In this document: positions 1 to 9,393 of the stretch, piece after piece
How positions within the stretch are numbered: position 1 is the first letter of the stretch
How the letters are laid out: each line of letters begins with the position of its first letter
From: Xanthobacter autotrophicus Py2
GTDB taxonomy: Bacteria > Pseudomonadota > Alphaproteobacteria > Rhizobiales > Xanthobacteraceae
Assembly (NCBI GenBank): GCA_000017645.1
Contig: CP000781.1
Location: 3,025,501 to 3,089,500, forward strand
Direction of reading: 5' to 3'
DNA length: 64,000 nucleotides
Translations under genes and position numbers: made by a program
Notes under the pieces: model-generated
What the model was told of the DNA's origin: nothing
The model's database searches: none
Seen by the model: only the letters and a program-made list of their open reading frames with translations

Positions 1-53
1 CGCGGTCTGCAAGGGCCCATGTGGGGCAATCGCCGAAACGGGCCCTAGCCGCC

Positions 54-716
54 TCATTTGCCGCCGCGCACGGGCGGCATCACCATGCGCGACAGGCGGC
101 AGGCGCGGCGGTCCACGTCGGGGCAGGCCCGGAAGGCGAGATCCTGGCTGAGGCAGATGCGCACCTCGGTCAGCCGGCGGCGGTCGCACTGCACCGAGAA
201 CATGTCCGGCGACAGGCCGGGATTGGCGGCCCGGAAGGCGCTTTCCACGTCGGAGGGCGAGACCATGCGGTAGTCGTCGAGCCGGGTGAACTCGGCGGGG
301 ATGGCCACCTTGTCCCGCGCCGCGCGCACGAGGTCGAAATAGGCCTGGGGCGAGAGGCCGGAGCAGGTACCGTGCTTCTTCCACTCATAGATGACGAGCC
401 CCCGGCTCGGCATCACGTCCAGCATGCTTCTCACCAGCGGATTGGGCACATAGGGCGGCGGGCGCTGGCAGTCCTGCGGAAAGCCGCGCTCGTATTGCGG
501 CCACAGGCCGTGGACCACGAAGGCGTAGGGGCGGGTAAGGTTGCACTGGGGCTCGTTGGCCGCCTTCTGGCCCTTGTCCTCGCAATAGGTGGGCGACCAG
601 GACAGCGACAGCACGTAGAAGTCAAACCGGCCGGGCTCATGCCCCTGCGCCGCCGCCGGCAAAGCGGCGACGAGCAGACCAGCGAACAGGGTAAGGGCGA
701 AGAGGGCGCGCCTCAC
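54..716 (-). CDS. Secreted ribonuclease T2 family protein
   Basis: An RNase T2/RNase I family endoribonuclease that cleaves single-stranded RNA through 2',3'-cyclic phosphates, predicted to act in the periplasm. Both family active-site blocks are visible: HGLWPQ (first catalytic His) and EWKKHGTC (Glu, Lys and second His). The protein begins with a short basic stretch, a hydrophobic segment and an AAAQG cleavage-like site, so it is exported. I chose the GTG at 716 because it overlaps the stop of the upstream gene (GTGA) and places the signal peptide at the very N-terminus; the frame stays open upstream to 779. About 220 residues, normal for bacterial members. Translational coupling to the upstream exported protein suggests the two function together. 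The family call is firm; the physiological RNA source is unknown. Confidence 0.9.
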   Translation of the reverse strand: MRRALFALTLFAGLLVAALPAAAQGHEPGRFDFYVLSLSWSPTYCEDKGQKAANEPQCNLTRPYAFVVHGLWPQYERGFPQDCQRPPPYVPNPLVRSMLDVMPSRGLVIYEWKKHGTCSGLSPQAYFDLVRAARDKVAIPAEFTRLDDYRMVSPSDVESAFRAANPGLSPDMFSVQCDRRRLTEVRICLSQDLAFRACPDVDRRACRLSRMVMPPVRGGK

Positions 717-1234
717 GGACCCGCCATCTTGCAGGACGGGGCATAGGCATAATTGCGGTCGAGGCCGACCACGCACCAATCCACGCCCCAGCTGGCGCCG
801 ATGAAGCCGCCGTCCTCAATGATGGAATAATAGATGGCGCGCTTGCGGGCGTCGGTGGTGAAGACCGTGCCCTTGCAGTAGCGGCGCGGCTGGTATTGCG
901 GTCCCCACGGACGGAACGCGATCTCGTGGACCTTCTCGAAGCCGGTGATGGTCAGATCGGACGCCCAGAACCGCCGCTCGGTCTCGGCGAATCGGCTGGC
1001 GATGAGGTCGAGGGCCTGCTGGTCCTCGCAGGCGGGCACCACGCCGGAATAATTGGGGCCGGAGAGCCAGAAATTCAGCTCAAGCAGGTTCGCCGCCTTG
1101 GCACCCGAGGCCCCGCCCATGGACACGAGCGCAAGCCCTGCCACGACCGCCGCAGCCTTCACTGCGCCGGATACCGTCGCGAGGGACATCGCGCGCTTCG
1201 CCTTCGCCGCTGCGCTCCGCGCCCGAATAACCAT
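713..1234 (-). CDS. Exported protein of unknown function coupled to RNase T2
   Basis: I do not recognise a family. The ATG at 1234 has a GGAG-type ribosome site upstream and gives 173 residues with a basic N-terminus, a hydrophobic stretch (about residues 20-45) and then a Cys-containing secreted domain. Four cysteines (ACEDQ, RYCKG, DWCVV, SCKMA) could form two disulfides. Aromatic residues are common in the mature part. The stop codon overlaps the GTG start of the RNase T2 gene by 4 bases, so the two are almost certainly one operon, and this protein could be a periplasmic partner, inhibitor or chaperone of the nuclease. That role is inference from position only. Confidence 0.7.
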   Translation of the reverse strand: MVIRARSAAAKAKRAMSLATVSGAVKAAAVVAGLALVSMGGASGAKAANLLELNFWLSGPNYSGVVPACEDQQALDLIASRFAETERRFWASDLTITGFEKVHEIAFRPWGPQYQPRRYCKGTVFTTDARKRAIYYSIIEDGGFIGASWGVDWCVVGLDRNYAYAPSCKMAGP

Positions 1235-1347
1235 GGTCCACTCCACTTCAGGCCCCCCGCCCGTGTCGGGCGAACTTGACGGGGGACGATGCGGCGGCGC
1301 TTTCGCCCGGTCAAGGACACGGCGGCAACACCTTGCGAGAAAATTAA

Positions 1348-1449
1348 GACCTATGGCCTGTGAGCTTTGCTCATGGGTCATTGGTCAAGCCCGCGCGGCG
1401 CTTGAGCGTACCCACCTGGCATCGGTCAACGACCGAGGCCGATGGCAGA
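1348..1449. repeat. Dispersed intergenic repeat, copy A
   Basis: An intergenic element lying between the divergent genes at 1234 (-) and 1536 (+). It starts with an imperfect 18-bp hairpin (arms 1348-1365 and 1369-1386, loop TTT) and continues with a 69-base core (1381-1449) that matches the core of the element after uvrB at 61 of 69 positions by hand count. The core contains a small palindrome TCGGTC-AAC-GACCGA. Both copies have the same orientation. Nothing in it looks coding. Confidence 0.75.
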
Positions 1450-1535
1450 ACGCGGCGGTCCGGTCGTGCTCTCGCCGGAAAAGCGCGGCATGCTTGATCC
1501 CCGACTCACCATCCGTCGGCCGACCGGGAGGGTTC

Positions 1536-2834
1536 ATGTCGCAGTCCCGCTTCGCCAGCGCGCCTCCACCCGCAGTTACCGCCGCCGTTGCGACGCCCCG
1601 CTTCGCCTCCGGCCGGGAGGCGGCGCTGCAACTGCGGCCGGACCAGCCGGTCTATTGCTTCCGCCCCCACGTGCTGGCCGCCGATGCCAGGGCCTTCGTC
1701 GAGGCCTTTCCCGGTAAGACCGCCTATGCGGTGAAGACCAATGGCGAGCCCATGGTGCTGGACGTGCTGGCCAAGGCCGGCATTTCCGCCTTCGACGTAG
1801 CCAGCCCCGCCGAGTTCGCTGCCGCCCGCGCCGCAGCTCCGGGGGCGGAGCTGCTCTACATGCATCCGGTGAAGGCCCAGTCCGACATCCGCCTCGCCCT
1901 GGAGCACTACCGCATCCGCTCGACCGCCCTCGACCATGAGGACGAGGTGGCCAAGATCGTGCGCATCGTGCGCGCGCTGGATCTGGACCCGGAAGACCTC
2001 ACCTTGTTCGTGCGCATCGCCTCCAAGGGGGACGCGGCCTACGAGCTGTCCAAGAAATTCGGCGCGGCGCCCGGCCATGCGGCGGAACTGCTCCAGCGCA
2101 TCCACGGCATCGGCATCAAGTGCGGCCTGTGCTTCCACGTGGGTAGCCAGGTGGAGGACCCGGACACCTATGCCCGGGCGGTGGCGGTGGCGGCGGAGGT
2201 GCGGGCGGCGGCGGGGGTGCCCATCGTCGCCCTCGACGTGGGCGGCGGCTTTCCCGCCACCTATGCCCGGAACCCGCGTCGCCCGGTGCCGCCCATGCCG
2301 CCGCTGGACGAGATCATCTCCGGCCTCATGGGCGCGGTGGAGCGCAACGGCTTTGCCGGCACCCCGCTGGTAGCCGAGCCGGGGCGGGTGATCGTGGCGC
2401 GCGCCTTCTCGGTGATCGTGCGTGTGCTGCTGAAGAAGGGGCAGCGGCTCTATATCAATGATGGGATCTGGTCCTCCCTGTCGGATTCGTGGACCGGCAA
2501 GATCCTCCTGCCGGTGCGCCATATCCCGGACCCCGCCCGCCGCCGCCGGCCGGGGAGGGGGGCGTCGGGTAGCGGGCGGATCGAGCCGTTCCGCATCTAT
2601 GGCGCCACCTGCGACAGCGTGGACGTGCTCTCGCGCCCCTTCTTCCTGCCCGAGAGCGTGGACACCGGCGACTGGATCGAGATCGGCCACATCGGGGCCT
2701 ATTCCCTCTCCCTGCGCACCCGCTTCAATGGGTTTTATCCCGATACCTTCGTGGAGGTGGAGACCCCCTTCGAGGCGGGCGACGCGCCGGAGGGCTTCGC
2801 CGAGCCCGAGCGGCGCGGCGGCGTGGAGGCTTAA
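1536..2834 (+). CDS. Ornithine/lysine-type PLP decarboxylase (fold type III)
   Basis: A pyridoxal-phosphate decarboxylase of the alanine-racemase fold (ornithine/diaminopimelate/arginine decarboxylase group 2), 432 residues; the expected product is putrescine or cadaverine for polyamine synthesis. Visible landmarks are the PLP lysine in YAVKTNG (about residue 67), FHVGSQ, the glycine loop DVGGGFP, EPGR and the C-terminal catalytic cysteine motif CDSVD, the counterpart of CDGxD in eukaryotic-type ornithine decarboxylases. The ATG at 1536 follows GGGAGG; the frame is open far upstream but that part is low-quality sequence overlapping a repeat. A basic Arg/Gly-rich insert (about residues 330-345) lies just before the Cys motif. 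Substrate (ornithine versus lysine) cannot be decided from sequence. Confidence 0.85.
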   Translation: MSQSRFASAPPPAVTAAVATPRFASGREAALQLRPDQPVYCFRPHVLAADARAFVEAFPGKTAYAVKTNGEPMVLDVLAKAGISAFDVASPAEFAAARAAAPGAELLYMHPVKAQSDIRLALEHYRIRSTALDHEDEVAKIVRIVRALDLDPEDLTLFVRIASKGDAAYELSKKFGAAPGHAAELLQRIHGIGIKCGLCFHVGSQVEDPDTYARAVAVAAEVRAAAGVPIVALDVGGGFPATYARNPRRPVPPMPPLDEIISGLMGAVERNGFAGTPLVAEPGRVIVARAFSVIVRVLLKKGQRLYINDGIWSSLSDSWTGKILLPVRHIPDPARRRRPGRGASGSGRIEPFRIYGATCDSVDVLSRPFFLPESVDTGDWIEIGHIGAYSLSLRTRFNGFYPDTFVEVETPFEAGDAPEGFAEPERRGGVEA

Positions 2835-2962
2835 ATCCGAACTTGAACTCGCCGATGTCGGCGAACCTCTCGAACCCGAAACGGTGATCGAGCACACGCC
2901 CGTTTGAATTGCCCCATCGGGGCGACGCCGCGATCCTCCGCCGCCATTGGAGGACACACAGC

Positions 2963-3928
2963 ATGTACATTCGACGCAGGCGGGGCTGGGAAATTCCCGA
3001 ATCAGCGGCGACGCCGGAGGGCCTCTATTTCTCCCGCCGGGAGCTGATGGGCGCCGGCGCGATGCTGGCGGCGGCAAGCCTTGCGGGCCCCGCGGCGGCC
3101 CAGCGCGTCAGCGACCTTCCCGACCCCTCCGCCGGCCTCTACCCGGCCGCGCGGAACCCCCGCTACACCCTCGACCGGCCGGTGACGCCCGAGGCCAAGT
3201 CCAGCACCGTCAATAATTATTACGAGTTCAGCTACGGCAAGAACGTCGCCCCCTCCATGAGCCGCTTCGAGCGTCGGCCGTGGCTGGTGAAGATCGACGG
3301 GCTGGTGGACAACCCCCAGGAGCTGGGCATCGACGACCTGCTCAAGAAGGTCCAGCTGGAGGAGCGCCTCTACCGCCACCGCTGCGTGGAAGCCTGGTCC
3401 ATGGCGGTGCCCTGGACCGGCTTCGCCATGAAGGAACTGGTGGCGCTGGCGGGTCCCAAGGCGGGCGCGAAATACGTGCGGATGGAGACCTTCCTGAGCC
3501 CGAAAGTCGCGTCGAATCAGAGGGATTTCCGCTATCCGTGGCCCTATGTGGAGGGCCTCACCCTGGCCGAGGCCACCAACGAGCTGGCCTTCCTCGTCAC
3601 CGGAGTCTACGGCAAGCCGGCCCCGGGCCAGTTCGGTGCCCCGCTCAGGCTGGTAACACCTTGGAAATATGGCTTTAAATCCATCAAGGGCATCGTGCGC
3701 TTCTCCTTCACGGACAAGCAGCCCCTAAGCTTCTGGGAGGAGGTCCAGGGCGCGGAATACGGCTTCTGGGCCAATGTGAATCCCAAGGTGCCGCACCCGC
3801 GCTGGAGCCAGGCGAGCGAGGAGGACATCGCCACCGGCAACCGCCGTCCCACCGAGCTGTTCAACGGTTATGGCGAATATGTCGCCGGCCTCTATGCCGG
3901 CCGCGAGGCGGAAAAGATCTGGTTCTGA
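2963..3928 (+). CDS. msrP: MsrP, periplasmic protein-methionine-sulfoxide reductase catalytic subunit
   Basis: The molybdopterin-containing catalytic subunit (former YedY) that reduces methionine sulfoxide in periplasmic proteins. The N-terminus has a twin-arginine signal (SRRELMGAG followed by an Ala-rich hydrophobic core), as needed for a folded Mo-cofactor enzyme. The Mo-ligand cysteine is in HRCVEAWSM (Cys 141 of the unprocessed protein), followed by the typical VTPWKYGFKSIK block. The ATG at 2963 has GGAGG 10 bases upstream and gives 321 residues, normal length. The usual membrane heme partner MsrQ is not next to it: downstream come convergent DUF992 genes. MsrQ must be elsewhere or electrons come from another quinol donor. 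Confidence 0.95.
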   Translation: MYIRRRRGWEIPESAATPEGLYFSRRELMGAGAMLAAASLAGPAAAQRVSDLPDPSAGLYPAARNPRYTLDRPVTPEAKSSTVNNYYEFSYGKNVAPSMSRFERRPWLVKIDGLVDNPQELGIDDLLKKVQLEERLYRHRCVEAWSMAVPWTGFAMKELVALAGPKAGAKYVRMETFLSPKVASNQRDFRYPWPYVEGLTLAEATNELAFLVTGVYGKPAPGQFGAPLRLVTPWKYGFKSIKGIVRFSFTDKQPLSFWEEVQGAEYGFWANVNPKVPHPRWSQASEEDIATGNRRPTELFNGYGEYVAGLYAGREAEKIWF

Positions 3929-3937
3929 CGCGGGTTA

Positions 3938-3967
3938 GTCCCATCCCGCGCTATTGCGGGATGGGAC
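3938..3967. terminator. Convergent hairpin between msrP and DUF992 gene
   Basis: Perfect 12-bp inverted repeat GTCCCATCCCGC / GCGGGATGGGAC with a 6-base loop. It sits between the stop of msrP (+) and the end of the DUF992 gene (-), whose stop codon lies in the loop. No long T tract, so a bidirectional structural terminator is likely but not certain. Confidence 0.6.
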
Positions 3968-4460
3968 CCGAGGGGGCGAGGGTCAGGGTCGCGCCGGTGA
4001 TGGAAACGCTGAGGCCGCTGTCGGAGGAGACGCTGATGGGCTGCAACGTCACCTGCCTTGTGGCGTCCTGCGAGGCCAGCATGTTGGCCGAGAAGCCCGG
4101 TCCCAGGGAGAAGCCGGTGGACAGGCCCACATAGGTGCCGGCCAGCGCGCCCGGATCCACCTGCGGCGAGGTGGCAAGCACCGCCCACAGCATGCTGGCC
4201 TGGTCGGAGACGCCGAAATCGAGGCCGACGCGGTCGAGGGTGCCGGCATAATAGTGGTTCATCCCCACGGAGGGGCGAAACTCGCAGCGCACCTTCCGAG
4301 TGGAGCCAAAGCCATAGGCGGTGGCGAATTCCCCCCGGCATTCCAGCAGCCCGGCGGAGACCTGGGGCATGGTGGCACCGGCCAAGGCGCCAGCTGAGAT
4401 GGCAACAGACGAAACGGCGACAGCGCCCGGGATCAACAGCCGGGCGAACAGGTGAGACAT
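3951..4460 (-). CDS. DUF992 domain protein, exported (paralogue 1)
   Basis: A small secreted protein of the DUF992 family, found almost only in Hyphomicrobiales and with no known function. The preferred start (ATG 4460, MSHLFARLL) gives a signal peptide with an Ala/Val-rich core; an upstream in-frame ATG at 4514 would add 18 residues before the signal and is less likely. The mature part shows the family pattern: a Cys in the first strand (GLLECRG), a second Cys (VRCEFRP), then YAGTLDRVGLDFG and GTYVGLS. It resembles the protein encoded at 4761-5234, so the two are probably tandem duplicates. Confidence 0.8.
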   Translation of the reverse strand: MSHLFARLLIPGAVAVSSVAISAGALAGATMPQVSAGLLECRGEFATAYGFGSTRKVRCEFRPSVGMNHYYAGTLDRVGLDFGVSDQASMLWAVLATSPQVDPGALAGTYVGLSTGFSLGPGFSANMLASQDATRQVTLQPISVSSDSGLSVSITGATLTLAPSGPIPQ

Positions 4461-4655
4461 TCCGGACCCCCGCAACAAGGCCGTCGCATCGAACCGCCTG
4501 CGCGATGCGACCAAAGGCGAGTGTGGCGCCCAAGATCCGGCTTTTTCATGAAGCGGGGCAAAAAGGGGTAACGCGCTGCCGGGCGGGGTCAGCCCGCTGG
4601 CGGAGACTCATCCTGCCGTCCATCCCCCGAATGCGTTGGGAGGCCTTGAAAACGC

Positions 4656-4686
4656 ATGCGCCCCCGGCCATCGGCCAGGGGCGCAT
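4656..4686 (-). terminator. Long hairpin downstream of DUF992 paralogue 2
   Basis: Fourteen-base arms ATGCGCCCCCGGCC / GGCCAGGGGCGCAT with one mismatch and a 3-base loop. On the minus strand it follows the stop of the 4761-5234 gene by about 75 bases and is followed by GCGTTTTC, so it is a plausible Rho-independent terminator. It lies in the 300-base gap 4461-4760, in which I see nothing else. Confidence 0.6.
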
Positions 4687-4760
4687 CGAACGGGACAGAG
4701 GCAGCATCATGCCGTAGCGGAGCAGGCTCCTGGAGCTGCTCCGCCGCGGGCGAGGCCGAA

Positions 4761-5234
4761 TCAGCGCAGGGTCAGGTCGGACACGCCGAGGGCGAGGTTG
4801 ACGCCGGTCTGGCCTTCGACGGAGAGCGGCTGCAGCGCGATGGTGTTGGACGAACCGCCCACCAGCACGTTGGCGCCGAGGCCCACGCCGAACGAGGCGT
4901 TGGTGGAGGCGCCCACATAGGTGCCGCGCAGGGCGCCGCGACCGACCACGGCGGTGGGGGCGAACACGGCCCACACCATGCGGCCGGAGGTGCTGAAGCC
5001 CAGGTCGAGACCGAAGCGGCGGGTCACGCCCTGATAGGTGCCAGCCTTGGCGCTGCGCGAGGACGGCAGGAAGGAGCAGCTCATCTCACGCACGGAACCG
5101 AGGACGAAGCTCACGTTCGGCGCGAGGTTGCAGCTCAGCGTGCCCACCTGGACGCGAGACTGGGCGGAAGCGGGCATGGCGCCGGCGACGAGCAGGGCAG
5201 CAGCCGCGAGGCCGGCCTTGAAAACAGTCTTCAT
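4761..5234 (-). CDS. DUF992 domain protein, exported (paralogue 2)
   Basis: Second DUF992 family protein, 157 residues. The ATG at 5234 is preceded by a clear AGGAGG at the right distance, which decides the start; the longer open frame to 5330 lacks one. It has a classical signal peptide (MKTVFKAGLAAAALLVAG, cleavage near ASAQS) and then the family pattern VGTLSCNLAPNVSF, MSCSFLP, AGTYQGVTRRFGLDLGF and GTYVGAS, the same layout as paralogue 1. Likely a periplasmic or cell-surface beta-rich protein. Function unknown for the family. Confidence 0.85.
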   Translation of the reverse strand: MKTVFKAGLAAAALLVAGAMPASAQSRVQVGTLSCNLAPNVSFVLGSVREMSCSFLPSSRSAKAGTYQGVTRRFGLDLGFSTSGRMVWAVFAPTAVVGRGALRGTYVGASTNASFGVGLGANVLVGGSSNTIALQPLSVEGQTGVNLALGVSDLTLR

Positions 5235-5369
5235 GATGTCGTTCCTCCTGTGGGAAGCGGGCGGGTTGATCCCTGCACCCGACGACAGCGAAGCCTTAGC
5301 CCAGACTTCACTGCTGCGCCAACGCTTCAAAGGGCTATGTGTTCCTTTTTTCCGGGCCCTGTGCCCGGA

Positions 5370-6674
<1,305 letters not shown>

Positions 6675-6871
6675 CTAGTTCAGCCGCCGCCCGCAAACAA
6701 GCAACGATCTTGAATATCGCGGCACGCGCCCGTGATGGATCGCCACGGCTCGGGCGCGGCCCTTGCGGCAACGCAACCCACGGGCCACATGGAGGCGCGA
6801 CGGCCAAGCTCGGCGCGCGCGCATCAGGCGGCGATCGCATTGGGATGCCTTGGATTTCGGGGAGGGGACGG

Positions 6872-7495
6872 GTGCTGACGCTCTATTCCACCCAGGCCTC
6901 GGGCAATTCCTACAAGGTGCGCCTTATTTTGGCGAAGCTTGGCCGGCCGTTCCGCCTGGAAGAAGTGGACATCTTCGCCGGCGAGCACCGCACCCCGGAA
7001 TTCCTCGCCCGCAACCCGGAGGGACGGGTCCCGCTGCTGGGCATCGACAGGTGCTTCCTCGCCGAATCAAACGCCATCCTCTTCTATCTGGCGGACGGCA
7101 CGCCCTTCCTGCCCGCCGACCCCTTCGATCGGGCGGAGACGCTGCGTTGGATGTTCTTCGAGCAGCACAGCCACGAGCCCGGCATTGCCGCGGCGCGGTT
7201 CTGGCTCAAGCAGGTGCGGGGCGGCCGGGACCTGCGCACCCACGACGTGGACCGCTGGATGGAGGAGGGATACGCCGCCCTCAAGGTGATGGAACGCCAT
7301 CTCGCCGGCCGGCGCTACTTCGTCGGCGAGGCTCTCACCATCGCCGACATGGCGCTTTATGCCCACACCCACGTGGCCGAGGAGGGGGACTTCTCGCTGC
7401 GCGGCTTTCCCGCCGTGCGGGCTTGGCTGGAGCGGGTGGCGGCGGAGCCCGGCCATGTGGACATGGAATGGCGGCCGTCTGTCGCGGAAACATAG
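6872..7495 (+). CDS. Glutathione S-transferase family protein
   Basis: A cytosolic GST-fold protein of 207 residues. The N-terminal thioredoxin-like domain reads LTLYSTQASGNSYKVRLIL, with a Ser in the position that contacts glutathione sulfur, followed by NPEGRVPLL (cis-Pro) and ESNAILFYLADG, the glutathione-gamma-Glu Ser. The C-terminal all-helical domain contains GEALTIADMALYAHTHVAEEG, the N-capping box motif. I chose the GTG at 6872 because GGAGGGG precedes it and the protein then begins directly at the first strand; an ATG at 6845 in the same frame is the alternative. Substrate unknown; similar proteins are implicated in detoxification and stress responses. Confidence 0.85.
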   Translation: MLTLYSTQASGNSYKVRLILAKLGRPFRLEEVDIFAGEHRTPEFLARNPEGRVPLLGIDRCFLAESNAILFYLADGTPFLPADPFDRAETLRWMFFEQHSHEPGIAAARFWLKQVRGGRDLRTHDVDRWMEEGYAALKVMERHLAGRRYFVGEALTIADMALYAHTHVAEEGDFSLRGFPAVRAWLERVAAEPGHVDMEWRPSVAET

Positions 7496-7659
7496 CGGGG
7501 ATTGATCGCGGTTCCGTGAGGGCGTGACATCATCTTGCCATAATGTGCAAAGGCCAAGCCGCCGTGGCGCCACGATTCCTTTCCACTCTCGCATGTGTCG
7601 GCGGAACTGATTCGCATGCGTCGACGTTGGTCGGTTGCGTTCTACTGAGCGAGATCATC

Positions 7660-8040
7660 ATGTCCGGACGGTGTGACATGGAAGTTGGGCACTTCACCCT
7701 GGGGCGGCTTGATCGCCCAGGCGCGGGCGTCTCGTCCGCCGATCCGGAAGTGCTTGCCCGCGCGGTGCGTGACCACAAGGTGGGCGACGCGCTCGCCCAG
7801 GCGGCTCTCACCTTCGCCCTCATGCTCGCCATCGGCGCCGTCGCCTTCGTGCTGAGCGCGGAGCATGCGGCCGCGGCCAGCCAGCTCATCGTCAACGGCG
7901 TGATCGACTATTCCGGCATCCTGCTCGGCCTGGCCATGGCCGGCAGCGTCCTTCTTGTCGGCCGCCGTGCCGCGCAACGCCTCGTCCGCGCCAGGTCACG
8001 GACGGCCCGTGATGCCGAGTTCTTTCGCCGGCCGCGCTGA
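7660..8040 (+). CDS. Small membrane protein, unknown function
   Basis: A 126-residue protein with two predicted membrane segments (about residues 48-66, ALAQAALTFALMLAIGAVAF, and 82-98, GILLGLAMAGSVLLVG) joined by a short loop, an acidic/polar N-terminal tail and a basic Arg-rich C-terminus, which suggests both ends are cytoplasmic. The ATG at 7660 is the first with a GAG-type ribosome site nearby; ATG 7678 or an upstream ATG at 7543 are possible. It ends 7 bases before the sugar dehydrogenase start, so they may be co-transcribed. I do not recognise a family. Confidence 0.55.
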   Translation: MSGRCDMEVGHFTLGRLDRPGAGVSSADPEVLARAVRDHKVGDALAQAALTFALMLAIGAVAFVLSAEHAAAASQLIVNGVIDYSGILLGLAMAGSVLLVGRRAAQRLVRARSRTARDAEFFRRPR

Positions 8041-8047
8041 GCCGGCG

Positions 8048-9292
8048 ATGCAGCTGCGACCCGATCCCCGTTTCCGTACCCTGCCGCGCGAGATGGGCGC
8101 GGTTCTTGCCCGGCGCGATCACCGGCAGCGTTCCTCTTTTCCCCGTCCCGGCCGCCGCGCCGCCATCGCTGCGCTGGCGCTGCTCGGCCTGCTTGTCGCC
8201 GGCGCCTTTGCCTTCGCGGCCGACGATGCCGGTGCCGCGAGGCGCTTCGCCGGCGAAGAGGTGCGCGTGGTGCCTTTCGCCTCGGGGCTGGAGCATCCCT
8301 GGAGCATGGCCTTCCTGCCGGACGGCCGCCTTCTCGTCACCGAGCGGGATGGGCGCCTGCGCGTGATCGATTCCTCCGGAAAGCTCGGCGCGCCCATCGT
8401 CGGCGTGCCCGATGTGGCGGCGCGGGGGCAGGGCGGCTTGCTGGATGTGGCGCTGGGCCCCGCCTTCGCCACCAACCACCTGATCTATCTGAGCTATGCC
8501 GAGCCCCGCCCGGACGGTGCCGGCACCTCCGTGGCGCGCGGGCGCCTCTCGGAGGACCTGACCCGGCTCACCGACCTGCAAGTGATTTTCCGCCAGCAGC
8601 CCGCCCATTCCGGCGGCAACCATTTCGGCTCGCGCCTCGTGTTCGCGCCGGACGGCATGCTGTTCGTGACGCTGGGTGAGCGCTTCGACCTGATGGACAA
8701 GGCGCAGGACCTCTCCACCACCCTCGGCAAAGTGGTGCGCATCGCGCCGGATGGCTCGATCCCGGCGGATAATCCCTTCCGCGACCGCCCCGGCGCGCGG
8801 CCTGAAATCTTCAGCTACGGCCATCGCAACGTGCAGGCCGGCGTCATCGAGCCCGCCACCGGCCGGCTGTGGACGGTGGAGCACGGTCCGCGCGGCGGCG
8901 ACGAGGTGAACCGGCCGGAGGCGGGCAAGAACTACGGCTGGCCTATCATCGGCTACGGCCGGCATTATTCCGGCGCCAAGATCGGCGTCGGGACGCGCAA
9001 GGAGGGCATGGAGCAGCCCCTGTTCTATTGGGATCCCTCCATCGCGCCCTCCGGCGCGGCCTTCTACTCCGCCGACCTTTTGCCCGCGTTCAAGGGCCAG
9101 CTCTTCGTCGGCGCGCTGGCGGGGCAGGCGCTGGTGGAGGTGAAGGTCCGCAACGGCGCCGTGACCGGCGAGGAGCAACTGCCGTTAGGCAAGCGCATCC
9201 GCGACGTGCGGCAGGGACCGGACGGGGCGCTGTGGCTGGCCACCGACGACACCGGCGAGATCCTGCGCGTGGTGCCCGCCGCCGCCAAATGA
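8048..9292 (+). CDS. PQQ-dependent sugar dehydrogenase (YliI/Asd-like)
   Basis: A soluble beta-propeller aldose dehydrogenase of the GDH-B/YliI family that oxidises sugars in the periplasm with pyrroloquinoline quinone. A basic N-terminus and hydrophobic segment (IAALALLGLLVAGAFAFA, about residues 38-55) act as signal or anchor. Family landmarks follow in order: GLEHPWSMAFLPDGRLLVTER, QGGLLDVALGP, HSGGNHFGSRLVF (contains the catalytic His), SYGHRNVQG-like SYGHRNVQA, EHGPRGGDEVN and NYGWPIIGYG. The ATG at 8048 lies just after the upstream stop; ATG 8093 is a shorter alternative. No PQQ biosynthesis genes are in the window, so cofactor supply is unknown. Confidence 0.88.
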   Translation: MQLRPDPRFRTLPREMGAVLARRDHRQRSSFPRPGRRAAIAALALLGLLVAGAFAFAADDAGAARRFAGEEVRVVPFASGLEHPWSMAFLPDGRLLVTERDGRLRVIDSSGKLGAPIVGVPDVAARGQGGLLDVALGPAFATNHLIYLSYAEPRPDGAGTSVARGRLSEDLTRLTDLQVIFRQQPAHSGGNHFGSRLVFAPDGMLFVTLGERFDLMDKAQDLSTTLGKVVRIAPDGSIPADNPFRDRPGARPEIFSYGHRNVQAGVIEPATGRLWTVEHGPRGGDEVNRPEAGKNYGWPIIGYGRHYSGAKIGVGTRKEGMEQPLFYWDPSIAPSGAAFYSADLLPAFKGQLFVGALAGQALVEVKVRNGAVTGEEQLPLGKRIRDVRQGPDGALWLATDDTGEILRVVPAAAK

Positions 9293-9393
9293 GTGGCCCT
9301 GACGGGATTCCCTTGGGTCCCCATCGCTCCTAACATCGGGTCGCCGATGGCGCTTGGCTCTTGATTCCGGGCGCCCTGTTCCGCGGAGACCCC

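Noticed and set aside
1053..1535. N-terminal extension of the decarboxylase upstream of 1536
   Set aside because: The frame is open but overlaps the divergent gene and a dispersed repeat, and the GGGAGG ribosome site supports the start at 1536.
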